A stretch of DNA of 23,718 nt from Nemertoderma westbladi (GCA_032718475.1 JAUCBJ010005581.1:1-23718), one strand, 5' to 3'; numbered from the stretch's first letter, positions 1-8,653 are shown. Notes: generated by a model not told the origin, from the letters alone. Translations and numbers: made by a program.

Positions 1-141
1 TGTTCCCTCAGTTAGTTCGTCCACCTCACTGCTCTCCACTTCCCAATCGTTTACTTGGTATATTTGTTCTTGTGGCATTCTCTCTTCGAGAGTCCTGCGG
101 GAAGGGCCAGTAAAGTACCAACCTACTCTAGTTCTTACCGC
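1..141 (-). pseudogene. Start of BEL/Pao Pol after an in-frame amber codon (partial)
   Basis: On the minus strand the reading frame of the neighbouring Gag-protease ORF stays open for the remaining 141 bases beyond its TAG codon. It includes the short motif RVGWYFTGP, which is the usual end of the BEL/Pao protease region (family form GW-x-x-x-GP). Reverse transcriptase, RNase H and integrase would lie further along and are outside the window. The piece is too short to judge whether the downstream Pol is intact. It may be reached by stop-codon readthrough or be cut off by a nonsense mutation. Confidence 0.6.
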
Positions 142-1947
142 CTAGGTTTGCAGTTGCTGTGGTTGAGCAGGCCGTTTCTCCAATGTTTCGAGTGCCTCAT
201 GCGCGTTTTGGCCGATGAGTATTTGCACTCCAGGATAATCTGTCTGGAATCGAGGTATCTTAAGATGTTGGATGCTCTCATCCTCGTCCCAATTATAAAG
301 GTCTGCTTGAGTAGTAGCGAAGTTCTTTATAGCCACCATTTTTACCGACCTTAAACCTTGTGCTCCTAACTTATCCTGGGGGGTGGACAACACACCTACA
401 TAGTAATCTGCCGTTAGGGTAGATTTCCAAACCTGCATAATTCCTGACATATTCAATTTAGTCCGGAACTTGGGTTGTCCAGCAAAGATATCTTCGGCTA
501 GTTCTTGATCGATGAATGTTCCTGTGCTGCCGGAGTCAAGGAGGGCGTTCACTATGTAACTTTTGTTAAGACCGTGAACTCTTACCTGCACTACAGGAAA
601 TTCTCTGATTCCTACGTTGGAAGTTGGAGCTTTCCAAGATGGTTGTTTGGCAAAAGTAGTTGGGGGAAACTCATCGTTGGTGTCCTTTTCATAAGTAAGT
701 GCTCGATACACTGCGGTATTGATTAGATAACAGGATTCGTTGGCGTCGGAGAATTCGTCAGTATAGAATCCTTCCATCTCAGATTCTTGATCAGTGTCGT
801 TTACATCACTGAATTGGACATGTAGTTCGGGCTCACTTACCTGACTCAGTTTGTCTCGTTCGAACTCACTGTGTAACAAGATGTGATGTTTCGCGCCACA
901 CTTTGCACACTTTATATCGGAGTAACAGGTTCGCCGTTGGTGTCCTGGTCTGAGGCAATTATAGCATAACCGCTTGTCCCACACGACTGCACGTCTGTCT
1001 ACAAGGGATTTCTTTAGAAATTCAGCACACGCACTCAAACGGTGGGTCCCGTCGCACAGCGCACAGTTAGGTTTTATGTTACTCACTTTACCTTGGGTAA
1101 CTTGATGCACTCTCGTTTTTTCTTCGGGTTTTCTTCGGTGCATTCTGTTAGGAGACTGAGGAGGGGTCTTGGCAACCTGTTCTCTCCTATCGTTGTTTCG
1201 AGCCTTGTATTTACTTACATCTTTTGAGGTTTTTTCAACGTAGTAAGATCTCTCAGTGTCTTTCCCGCTGTCCTCTTCTTGAGAAGCTTGGCTTTCGCCG
1301 TCGTCAGTGTAACACACCGGTGTTACTCTTCTCCTAGAAGCGGGTTTCTCACTTACCTTATTTTCCGATGTTTTCTCTCTGGACTGCTTGATGAGTTGTA
1401 GTTTTACCTCACCATCTAAGAAGGACATGAGATCAGCCATGGTAGGGCTTCGTCGTTGTTGTTCATTCATGTACAACACTTTCTTGTCCCAGCGTGTACA
1501 TACTCCACCCTTTGGTAAAGTAGAGACTATGGCTCCAATAAACATGGAACTCTGATATTCATGCGACTTACCTAACCAGTCCAATTGTCTACAGATCTCT
1601 TGAATCTCATCGGAAAACTCTATAATCCCGCTACTAAGGAAGTGTCGGGGGGCTACTAATTTTGCATACAAATACTTAGCTATGTTATCCTTGTTACCAT
1701 ACCTGATGTTTAATGTATCCCATACTTGTCTTAATCCTTCTGGATGTCCAATAAACTTTAACGCCATTAACCTGGGAGGTCCTTCAAAGCACTTGATGAG
1801 GAACCTAAGTTTCTCTCCATTAGATAGTACAGAGTTTTGTATGCTATCTTTGTAATATTCATTGAAAGGTAGCCATTTCATCTCATCTCCATTGAATTTA
1901 ACGATCTCTCCCAATTTGACCGCTTGGCGGGCTTCTGTTCTAGCCAT
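142..1947 (-). CDS. gag-pro: BEL/Pao retrotransposon Gag-protease ORF (ORF3)
   Basis: This 601-residue ORF carries the capsid-like Gag domain of BEL/Pao elements (DUF1759 type) at about residues 10-190, recognisable from IVKFNGDEMKW and the VWDTLNIRYGN stretch. Three zinc knuckles follow: C-x2-C-x3-H-x4-C at 295-307, C-x2-C-x4-H-x4-C at 328-341, and C-x2-C-x3-H-x4-H at 347-359. Next comes a retropepsin-like aspartic protease with the catalytic DSG at 471-473 and a later ILIG motif near 576. The three-knuckle set ending in HHxLLH is typical of BEL/Pao. The ATG lies in ATGGCTAG, so it overlaps the stop of the upstream ORF by 8 bases. The ORF ends at TAG (142-144) just before the protease tail motif, so the terminated product would lack the end of the protease fold. 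The domain assignment is firm. Whether the copy is active is unknown. Confidence 0.88.
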   Translation of the reverse strand: MARTEARQAVKLGEIVKFNGDEMKWLPFNEYYKDSIQNSVLSNGEKLRFLIKCFEGPPRLMALKFIGHPEGLRQVWDTLNIRYGNKDNIAKYLYAKLVAPRHFLSSGIIEFSDEIQEICRQLDWLGKSHEYQSSMFIGAIVSTLPKGGVCTRWDKKVLYMNEQQRRSPTMADLMSFLDGEVKLQLIKQSREKTSENKVSEKPASRRRVTPVCYTDDGESQASQEEDSGKDTERSYYVEKTSKDVSKYKARNNDRREQVAKTPPQSPNRMHRRKPEEKTRVHQVTQGKVSNIKPNCALCDGTHRLSACAEFLKKSLVDRRAVVWDKRLCYNCLRPGHQRRTCYSDIKCAKCGAKHHILLHSEFERDKLSQVSEPELHVQFSDVNDTDQESEMEGFYTDEFSDANESCYLINTAVYRALTYEKDTNDEFPPTTFAKQPSWKAPTSNVGIREFPVVQVRVHGLNKSYIVNALLDSGSTGTFIDQELAEDIFAGQPKFRTKLNMSGIMQVWKSTLTADYYVGVLSTPQDKLGAQGLRSVKMVAIKNFATTQADLYNWDEDESIQHLKIPRFQTDYPGVQILIGQNAHEALETLEKRPAQPQQLQT

Positions 1948-3772
1948 CTGACGCGTAAAGCTTTAAGCTTTCTTGTGCCATCGTGTTATTTAATATCGAA
2001 TTATCGGTATATAAATTTCTCGGATCATTATCAGGTCTATAGGGAATATCATCAACAACAGGTCTATAATCACCCTTAATAGGGTTTGCTATAGGAGTTT
2101 CTACTTCACTAGCAGTATAGATGCGTGTAGGCTCCACACCTTGCGCATGTAATACTTCAGACCTAACAGGTTGACACAATTTTACAGGGGGTATTGGTAT
2201 CCCCTTTTGGATATTGACTAATTTGTCGCGTTCTAGCGCGATACTTTGCTGCACTTCTTGCAATTCGGCCCTACCTTCCCTTACTGTTCCCTTAAGTTGG
2301 TAGACAGTCTCCTGCATCTGTCCGAGCAGGAGGTTCATCCCCCGCCGTCCCTCTTCTACCCACTCGACCGCCGAAGCGGGAGTCGCCAACATTGTAGCGG
2401 GCTGACGTGGGACGACGGGAGACAAATCTTTGATTTCTCTCTCAGCTTCCAGGACAGGGATATTCTCATGGACTGTTCTACCGGGCACAGGCAGTGTAGT
2501 ACTGTGTAAGGGGAATTTAGAGTTAAGCTCTGGAAGTACAGGGGTCTCTAGCACAGTAGTGGCTTTGGGAACGACAGGCCCAATTATTTCAGGCTCATCA
2601 ACTATAGTAGGAAGTTTTTTGACCTTAATAATTTGGTCTGTAGGTTCTATACTACTTAAGTCTGTGCTAGCTAGTTGTCTTCTAACAGCTGGAGGCAAAT
2701 CAGGCAATTTGTGACGGTAAGATGTTTTTCTACGCCTGCTTAGACGAGATCTATTTCCTCCGCCTTCAGGATCGGTGGTTTCGCTTTCCTCCGATGACGT
2801 ATATCCCTGGCGTTTGGGAGTAGATTTTCTCATCATCTGCATGTGACTAGCAGTTAACTGTTTATTTATGTTGTCTTGCGTCTCTTGCAGATTTTCCAAC
2901 TCCAGTTGGGTAGTCTCCTCAGAGGCTCTCCGTTCTGCTTCTGCCACTGCCTTTGCCGCCTTTCTTTCCGCTTCTGCTTCTGCCATTGCCGCTGCCGCCT
3001 TTCTCTCCGCTTCTGCTTCTGCCATTGCCGCTGCCGCCTTTCTTTCCACTTCTGCTTCTGCTATTGCCGCTGCTACTGCTGCTGCCTTTCGGTCCTCTAT
3101 CCGTTTTTTCTTTACTAGTTCTTCTTGGACTCTAGTGAGGCGGAGTTTTTCATCAAACTCAGCTTGGTTAGCAGCTAACATTTCAGCATCGATTGAGTCT
3201 AACACACGCTGGGTTCCTTCACTATTAGGGGAAAGTCCAGACAGCCGTCTCCTCAACTCTTCGTCTCCTAGGAATCGCTGATAGTCGGACAGATAAATGT
3301 CGATGGCGTCTCTCGTTCGTGGTCTCTCTGCGGTCTCTTCGCCTTCCACTTGAGGAAGGGTGACATCGGTTGGTTCGTCATAGGTTCGTCTCTCAGACAA
3401 CTGGGATTTCCACTGGTCTGTTTCTTGTACTTTGAGACCTACCCGCTGGAACCAAGTTTTGACAGCAACCTGCAGCGACGTGTCCTGTCTTCTTTTGGAA
3501 GTTTCCTCAAAAGCTGATAGGATTAGTCGAATGCGTAGGGTTCTTTCGCGTACTTGATATAGCAGTTCTTCCTGCTCTTGAGGTCCTTGGGGTTGTCGAA
3601 ACAGTTGTTCTTCTAATCGCTCTAAGGAGCCGAAGAATCCCTGTACATATCCTGCTGCCGACCTCTTCCAAACAGCTGGATCCATCGTATCTTTAGCCAC
3701 TCCATCCTGTGTATATCTTCCCAAGTAGCCTCGGACAGATCTAACGGGAGTCCGGGTCCGGGAAAGTTCCAT
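1940..3772 (-). CDS. Coiled-coil Gag-like protein of the BEL/Pao element (ORF2)
   Basis: This 610-residue ORF has no family I can name. Its N-terminal 100 residues are helical and charged. Residues 190-310 form a strong predicted coiled coil that includes 13-residue repeats rich in Ala, Glu and Lys (about 229-282). A basic Ser/Arg patch follows near 313-355, then a Pro-rich linker and a second helical segment near 470-530. This resembles the poorly conserved helical region that precedes the capsid domain in BEL/Pao Gag proteins, so I infer an assembly or scaffold role. The ATG at 3772 has A at -3 and G at +4. The first 151 bases overlap the end of ORF1 in the -1 frame, and the last 8 bases overlap the start of ORF3 in the +1 frame. 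It could instead be one Gag split by two compensating indels. Confidence 0.7.
   Translation of the reverse strand: MELSRTRTPVRSVRGYLGRYTQDGVAKDTMDPAVWKRSAAGYVQGFFGSLERLEEQLFRQPQGPQEQEELLYQVRERTLRIRLILSAFEETSKRRQDTSLQVAVKTWFQRVGLKVQETDQWKSQLSERRTYDEPTDVTLPQVEGEETAERPRTRDAIDIYLSDYQRFLGDEELRRRLSGLSPNSEGTQRVLDSIDAEMLAANQAEFDEKLRLTRVQEELVKKKRIEDRKAAAVAAAIAEAEVERKAAAAMAEAEAERKAAAAMAEAEAERKAAKAVAEAERRASEETTQLELENLQETQDNINKQLTASHMQMMRKSTPKRQGYTSSEESETTDPEGGGNRSRLSRRRKTSYRHKLPDLPPAVRRQLASTDLSSIEPTDQIIKVKKLPTIVDEPEIIGPVVPKATTVLETPVLPELNSKFPLHSTTLPVPGRTVHENIPVLEAEREIKDLSPVVPRQPATMLATPASAVEWVEEGRRGMNLLLGQMQETVYQLKGTVREGRAELQEVQQSIALERDKLVNIQKGIPIPPVKLCQPVRSEVLHAQGVEPTRIYTASEVETPIANPIKGDYRPVVDDIPYRPDNDPRNLYTDNSILNNTMAQESLKLYASDG
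2938..3090 (-). repeat. 39-bp in-frame tandem repeat in ORF2
   Basis: Three clear copies start at 2971, 3010 and 3049 with a period of exactly 39 bases. A partial, diverged copy precedes them. Each unit encodes 13 residues of the type KAAAAMAEAEAER, so copy-number change lengthens the coiled coil without breaking the frame. The complementary strand is therefore also open, which gives spurious Leu/Pro/Ala/Ser-rich ORFs there. Confidence 0.85.
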
Positions 3773-4263
3773 TGTGACTCGACAATAGACATCAATTCTT
3801 CCCTGGCGTATCCCGCATAATTATCTTGGGTCGCTCGCTTATTTCTCGCCCAATCGGCTTGATGTTCCTCCACCACAATCAATATAGTTGTTAGCACTGC
3901 GGCAGGAAGGGTGAGAAGGGGGTCCGAGTAGGCTTTAGCCGCCATCTGTAATCCGCGTTCGGGGGTCAGCTCGACAGTATCCGAATTACTGGAGCTATCG
4001 GATCGCTGGGAACAAGTTTCTTGACTAGGCTGTTGCTGCTGTGGGACAGCTGCTTCCTGGTTCCGTTTGACTTGGGCCCGAGTGCCGATGATAGACCTAC
4101 GGTGTTGGATTAGCTTAGGGTCCGATATCACTACTGGAGGGATGACTTTTCTTTCAGTAGGAGGTGAGCTGAACTCCTTTCTTAATCGCTCCACACTCCT
4201 ATCTGTGTCACAGATGGTTGTATCGATTAGACTGTCTGACAGGTTTTGCTGAGTGTCAGACAT
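3622..4263 (-). CDS. Leader ORF of the BEL/Pao element (ORF1), unknown function
   Basis: This 213-residue ORF is the first on the element's sense strand. Its ATG at 4263 has A at -3. The protein is hydrophilic and Ser/Gln-rich in the first half (QQQQ near residue 75, a Ser/Asp run near 90). It has a short hydrophobic stretch near residues 115-130 (LLTLPAAVLTTILIVV) and a Trp-rich C-terminal part. I recognise no domain. It overlaps ORF2 by 151 bases in a different frame. I saw no canonical X-XXY-YYZ slippery heptamer in the overlap, so independent initiation of ORF2 fits as well as frameshifting. It may be the N-terminal part of Gag or an accessory protein. Confidence 0.6.
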   Translation of the reverse strand: MSDTQQNLSDSLIDTTICDTDRSVERLRKEFSSPPTERKVIPPVVISDPKLIQHRRSIIGTRAQVKRNQEAAVPQQQQPSQETCSQRSDSSSNSDTVELTPERGLQMAAKAYSDPLLTLPAAVLTTILIVVEEHQADWARNKRATQDNYAGYAREELMSIVESQWNFPGPGLPLDLSEATWEDIHRMEWLKIRWIQLFGRGRQQDMYRDSSAP

Positions 4264-4371
4264 GTTTAGCTATACAGTTGAATGCTTACTGCTATAGTTA
4301 CAGTTAAAGCAAGTCTAGTAATTCAGTATGACCGTTGGCCTAGTACCGGTAATTTATTACAGTATATTAGA
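4264..4371 (-). promoter_or_regulatory. Presumed 5' leader of the BEL/Pao element
   Basis: This AT-rich noncoding stretch lies directly upstream of the ORF1 start on the minus strand. By position it should be the leader between the primer-binding site and Gag. I could not recognise a primer-binding site or an LTR edge here, and the second LTR is outside the window for comparison. Confidence 0.25.
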
Positions 4372-4603
4372 ATACCAGTATACACTTATAGTATATATAA
4401 GTATTGTAACTAGGTTTGTCACAGAGTACCGGTATATAATTTTAGCACAAATATATATAAATATATAATAGGCCTATCGTGAATACCGGTATGCAGCGTA
4501 CACTTATAGTATATAAGTATAATTCTGGACTAGAATTAATTACAGAATACCGGTATGATTTCAGCACAAATTTATAGAAATAAATCTAATAAGCCTATGG
4601 TAA
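4372..4603. repeat. Two diverged tandem units of about 111 and 121 bp
   Basis: Units start at 4372 and 4483, and a third partial start is at 4604. Each opens with ATACC(A/G)GTAT, then CACTTATAGTATAT, a central TACCGGTAT, an A/T run containing TTTCAGCACAAAT or TTTTAGCACAAAT, and GGCCTAT or AGCCTAT before the next ATACCGGTATG. They lie just upstream of the BEL/Pao leader and may belong to its LTR or 5' UTR. Confidence 0.75.
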
Positions 4604-5529
4604 ATACCGGTATGTCAATTATTTTAGAATAATTGAATTTCTGAATATTTTAGGGTTACTTGGTTACTTTAACTTACTTTATTACCGTTATTTAAGCAGT
4701 AGTCCAACTGATATTGAGACCTAGTTGTTGTATGGCAGGCCTACTATTTATAAATCGTTTGAGTTGATTTATAATATTTATATACCCGTTTAAAATGGGT
4801 TTTGTCAATATTTGAAATAAATGTTGTTATTTCTGGGGGAAGTCACTACACAGAAGCTGTGCGCTCTCAGTGAAGTGCTATTTATTGGACACTAAAAACT
4901 GATAATTCTAATTTACCTAAGTTACTTAATACTACAAATTACTTACGATATGGGTGAGATTAAATCTCTAATTAAACACAACAAAATATTACGTACGAAT
5001 TTTTAGGGTAATTTTACAGGAAGTCTACACACCAGCCTAACAAGGGTTAGAATTCTGGTTATTACAACGGACAGGGTACTACGGTATTTGAAAATAATAA
5101 GTAGTAGTAAATATATTGCACTGTCCAGATAGGAAAATACCACCGCCTGACGACCTATAACCGTATCGCTATAGGTACTACGTTATGTATCACGGAGTGT
5201 TCCTACCTAGAAGTTAATTACCGCGGACTACCAGATCCAGCGTGCCTATTAACCACTTTACAACACAAATATACTGCCTACACACTAATTACCTCGGAAA
5301 GCACTGTACACTAAACCCTAAATTAGGTACAAGTACTGGTACAACAAATAATCAGTAGTTAAATATACTTGAACAGTTAAAAGAACCACGGCATCTGCTG
5401 GAGTGACCGGTGCACAAAATCACCAGTCTTGTCCTACGCCAAGCAGCCCGTGTAGTACCGGGGTTAATTTAACTATAACAGTATGTGTAACAAACACAAT
5501 TACTGTAGGAATAAACTTGGGGACATGAA
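4604..5529. other. AT-rich noncoding region upstream of the element
   Basis: No convincing ORF, RNA gene or transposon end is seen. The stretch has short inverted repeats, for example ACCCGTTTAAAATGGGT near 4783-4799, and several near-repeats of phrases that recur in the next region. It may be part of a long LTR of the minus-strand element, but its boundaries cannot be set from one LTR. Confidence 0.4.
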
Positions 5530-6145
5530 TGTTGCGAATAATCGCATAAACTCTGAATAATAAATATTACGCTACCCGTACAGAATACTCAAACAAATAC
5601 AAACCAAACGCTGGCGGACTACCACCAAGCCTAAATAAACTACCGTACGTGTAGATTCCGAAATGGTTAGTTAGTATGCGTTCTAACACGGTAGTACGAC
5701 TTATTCTTTAAGAGGGGATTGACCTTACAGCTATGGCTGCCCCAACTTACTAACTGGCACTTTATCAGACAAACTCTACACACGCAGCAATCTCTTCAGA
5801 CCTAATAATAGCTAGACAACAATCCAGCCTACAAAATATCTGAGTAATAACTATTACGGTACCTGAACAGACCACACAAACAAACACAGGCCAAAACGCT
5901 GGCAGAATACTGTCAAGCCTAAATAAACTACAGTATGTGCAGATTCCAAAATGGTTAGTTAGTATGCGTTCTAACACGGTAGTACGACTTATTCTTTAAG
6001 AGGGGATTGACCTTACAGCTATGGCTGCCCCAACTTACTAACTGGCACTCTATCGGACAAACTCTACACACGCCGTAATCTCTCCAAACCCAACAACAAT
6101 CTAACAACAGTCCGGCCTACAGTTATCTGAACAATCTGAGCAGAC
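5530..6145. repeat. 288-bp tandem duplication (two copies plus a partial third)
   Basis: The block ATGGTTAGTTAGTATGCG starts at 5663 and again at 5951, which gives a period of 288 bases. A core of about 120 bases is almost identical between copies. The flanking parts of each unit are clearly related but diverged. A partial third copy starts near 6108. No coding content is visible. The gradient of identity suggests recent conversion or re-duplication of the core inside an older tandem array. Confidence 0.85.
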
Positions 6146-6302
6146 TTACACGTCTTCAGCTCAATATTAACTTACTAGGAAATAAAACTGACAGAAATAG
6201 ACCTAAGTAAAATCCCAATAAAAACCAGGCGTCCCCGATTTAATATCGAGACCTACCGGTATACAATAATCAAAATCGAATAATACTAATGTACCTATAC
6301 TG

Positions 6303-6430
6303 GAAGTACCGGTTAGGACAGTTGGGCCTACGGACCTACAGAAGTACCGGTTCTGACAGTTGGACCTACGGACCTACAGCAGTACCGGTTCTGGCAGTTG
6401 GGCCTACTGACCTACAGAAGTACCGGTTCA
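6303..6430. repeat. 38-bp tandem repeat with AGTACCGGTT
   Basis: Units start at 6303, 6341, 6379 and 6417 (partial), with a period of exactly 38 bases. Each carries AAGTACCGGTT or a close variant, then a GACAGTTG-like motif and CTACGGACCTACAG. The AccGGT palindrome links it by composition to the repeats near 4372. Confidence 0.9.
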
Positions 6431-7549
6431 GGTTTACCGGTTGACCGGTACTTTCAACTTTATTGCTTACTGCAATAAAGTCAATAACTGTTATTGTACG
6501 CGCTTTTGAAGACCTTTAGCAGTTTAACCTGCCAAAATTTATATGTCTTTTGGTTTATAAATAGACTTTAGAAGATGACAAATATTTAATACCAATAAAC
6601 ACAACATTAGCAGAAGCCAGCCTAGTGCGCGTCCATTCACCCGCTGGACATACCCGGGAGACTGGATTCTGAGGGCTTAGATTATTATTGCAGTGTAAGC
6701 TTACTGTACTGTATTATTCGATTGATCGTTAATAAATAATTTCTGACTAATATTATTCACTTTCGGGAAATATTAACAGTTCCTTTAGGACGTGGCGCTC
6801 TATCTAGGTAAACAGAGATATGACTTATACTAATCACAACGGTAAGTCGGTAAGGCTTATGATTCACGTATGAGGCGCATTCTTTAGGAAATGCTTAGTT
6901 ATCAGTCACAATCATGCACACTACCGGTAACACACAATACTGCCCACTAATTTGCCGACCGTCAATGATTTTTATCATATATAAAGAGAACAGCAACGGA
7001 CCAATGTAGTGCTTATCAAATAGCATTAAATTCACTACATACACAATAATATAAGTCGCAATCGCTATATATAACCCGTCTCTCTAACCTGTAGTGTATC
7101 AAGAAAATTGGGAAATTTGCGTTCTTTATAAATGTTCTCCAAATAATATTCAACCAACTAATACAAAATATGACAACAGTAAAAGCATTAAGACGGTAGG
7201 TTAAGATATGATATGACAATGTGCCGATTGAGTCATTATGATTGATATGATAACAGTTATACGCTCTATAATTTAAGCCTACTAATGTTTCTTCTAAAGT
7301 ATGAAAACGAATTGACTCTAGAGCCGGTGTTCCTGGCCTAGATAGCAACAACACAACAGTATCACAAAAAACAGTAAGACTGAACACTCCTAGTATGATC
7401 GGCCGAAAAGCTCCACATCGACAGAAAAAATCGCTCTGATTGGCTTAAGCTAAACAAAGAACCATGTGGCCAATGGCTGTTTCCATGTCAGCAACCAGCT
7501 GTTAGATGTCGTAATATGAATCATCAAGGATAAGCTGTGTGCAGGTATT
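6431..7549. other. Noncoding spacer
   Basis: This AT-rich sequence has no convincing gene. Two adjacent perfect stem-loops occur near 6461-6500 (TTATTGC/GCAATAA and CAATAA/TTATTG). A 123-codon minus-strand ORF at 7016-7387 has no recognisable features and is not called. Confidence 0.5.
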
Positions 7550-7559
7550 TGGTGCATTG
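7550..7559 (+). other. Possible tRNA-Gly primer-binding site
   Basis: TGGTGCATTG is complementary to the common 3' end of animal tRNA-Gly (CAATGCACCA), and BEL-type elements can use this primer. A plus-strand Gag-like reading frame begins about 160 bases downstream, which is a plausible leader length. A CA dinucleotide (7542-7543) lies six bases upstream and could end an LTR. The match is only 10 bases, no matching 3' LTR end is seen in the window, and chance is possible. Confidence 0.3.
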
Positions 7560-7577
7560 CGGGTTTTTTGCCTTACC

Positions 7578-7716
7578 ATGTCCGCCAAAACACGTATATA
7601 GAAGAATGACTTTTATGTCCGTTAAAACACCTATAACGGTACCTTGCGGGCGAGGGGAATATATATATAGTTATAGAGCCTTTTAGAGTATTCCAGCGCC
7701 TAGGGGGGAAACTGGA
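7578..7716 (+). promoter_or_regulatory. Short duplication and TATA-rich segment before the Asn-rich ORF
   Basis: A 37-bp imperfect duplication (ATGTCCG...AAAACAC starting at 7578 and 7615) precedes an AATATATATATAG run near 7660. The run could serve as a TATA element about 50-60 bases before the Asn-rich frame. Promoter function is inference from position and sequence only. Confidence 0.25.
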
Positions 7717-8145
7717 TTGCGAAGCAAAAGGGCCAGTTATATCCCACAGAAGCTTTTACACCGGTGTAACCGTACGGGCCGGGGGGGGGGGGGGGGTAAT
7801 AATAATACGTTAGAAGGTATTAATATTAATAGTACCGTAGTAGACAACCCTAACCAAACTTTCATTGCAGGAAATAATGTTTTATCCAGTAATTCTAATT
7901 TAAATACAAGTAATCCAAATAATAATATTAATTTAAATACAGAAAATAATAATTCTTATTCAAATATTCAAAATAATCCGAATAATTTAAATTCAAATAT
8001 AGAAAATAATTCGAATAATAATTTAAATTTAGAAAATAATAATAATTCGAATTTAAATAATAATATTGATAACGGGGCTATTAATAATAATATAGGAGAC
8101 ACAGGTGGTCCAGCCAGGAGGGAGCCTGCAAGGCCACGCAGTTAG
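7717..8145 (+). pseudogene. Asn-rich N-terminal Gag-like fragment of the plus-strand BEL-like element
   Basis: This open frame of about 142 codons has no good ATG at its start. It holds a poly-Gly run encoded by a 16-base G tract (7781-7796) and then about 90 residues of mostly Asn with Leu, Ser and Ile. The frame ends in repeats that are open in another frame. I read it as the low-complexity head of a decayed Gag because it is collinear with later Gag pieces on the same strand. It could equally be a translated AT-rich microsatellite. The bias comes from AAT/AAC codons. Confidence 0.4.
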
Positions 8146-8294
8146 TGCGCAGGGAGTAGCGGGGGTGAGAGACCTCGACGGGAGCCTGCAAGGCCACATA
8201 GTTAGGCAGGGAGTAGCGGGGGTGAGTCAACCCGACGGGAGCCTGCCAGGCCACGCAGTTGCACAGGGAGAGGCGGGGGTGAGTAGACCCAGCC
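8121..8294 (+). repeat. 60-bp tandem repeat, three units, encoding a 19-20-residue motif
   Basis: Units start at 8121, 8181 and 8238. In the frame of 8105-8467 they read as GSLQGHAV-x-QGVAGV-like repeats, a coding-compatible period. Another frame ends inside the first unit. This suggests the tract was part of a protein and that the surrounding frame has since shifted. Confidence 0.75.
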
Positions 8295-8319
8295 GCAGTA
8301 GAGACAGTGCGTCGACTAG

Positions 8320-8583
8320 AGAGGGGTGTAGAAGCGAAGAAAGAGGTAGTGAAGTAAGAAATGGCGAGTGGGGGGGGGGGGGGCTACGGGCGCCCCACCA
8401 CGGAAGATTAGTGGCGAGAGAGGGGGGGCAGAGAATGCCCCACAAGAGGGGCGTAGAAGCGAAGTGAGAGATAGTGAAGTAAGAAGCGGCGGGTGGGGGG
8501 GGGGGGGGGGGGGGGGGGGCTGCGGGCGCCCCACCACGAGAGATTAGTAGCGAGAGGGGTGGGGGGGCAGAGAATGTCCCACA
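8320..8583 (+). repeat. 125-bp tandem duplication containing long G tracts
   Basis: Two copies begin AGAGGGG(T/C)GTAGAAGCGAAG at 8320 and 8445. Each holds a pure G tract followed by CTACGGGCGCCCCACCACG or a close match. The tract is 13 G (8371-8383) in copy one and 25 G (8495-8519) in copy two, which accounts for most of the length difference. The opposite strand gives a spurious Pro-rich ORF. Confidence 0.85.
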
Positions 8584-8653
8584 GGCGTCGGCGGATAATG
8601 CACGGGGCAAGTTAGATGAACTGCGGCACCCGACGACGGAGAATAGTAGGGGG

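Noticed and set aside
2868-3281. Ala/Ser- and Leu/Pro-rich plus-strand ORFs opposite ORF2
   Set aside because: They are shadows of the 39-bp coding repeat on the minus strand.
3622-3820. A -1 ribosomal frameshift site in the ORF1/ORF2 overlap
   Set aside because: I read through the overlap and found no X-XXY-YYZ heptamer. AACTTTCCC is not a valid slip site by the usual rules.
6958-7015. A GPLLFSLY-like string on the minus strand that resembles a LINE reverse-transcriptase block
   Set aside because: Only about eight residues match. The surrounding frames are closed and no other RT motif is near, so chance is as likely as a relic.
7016-7387. 123-codon minus-strand ORF
   Set aside because: No domain, poor composition, no promoter or splice signals, and no link to the neighbouring elements.
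8227-8610. Pro-rich minus-strand ORFs
   Set aside because: They are the complement of G tracts and the 125-bp duplication, with no independent evidence.
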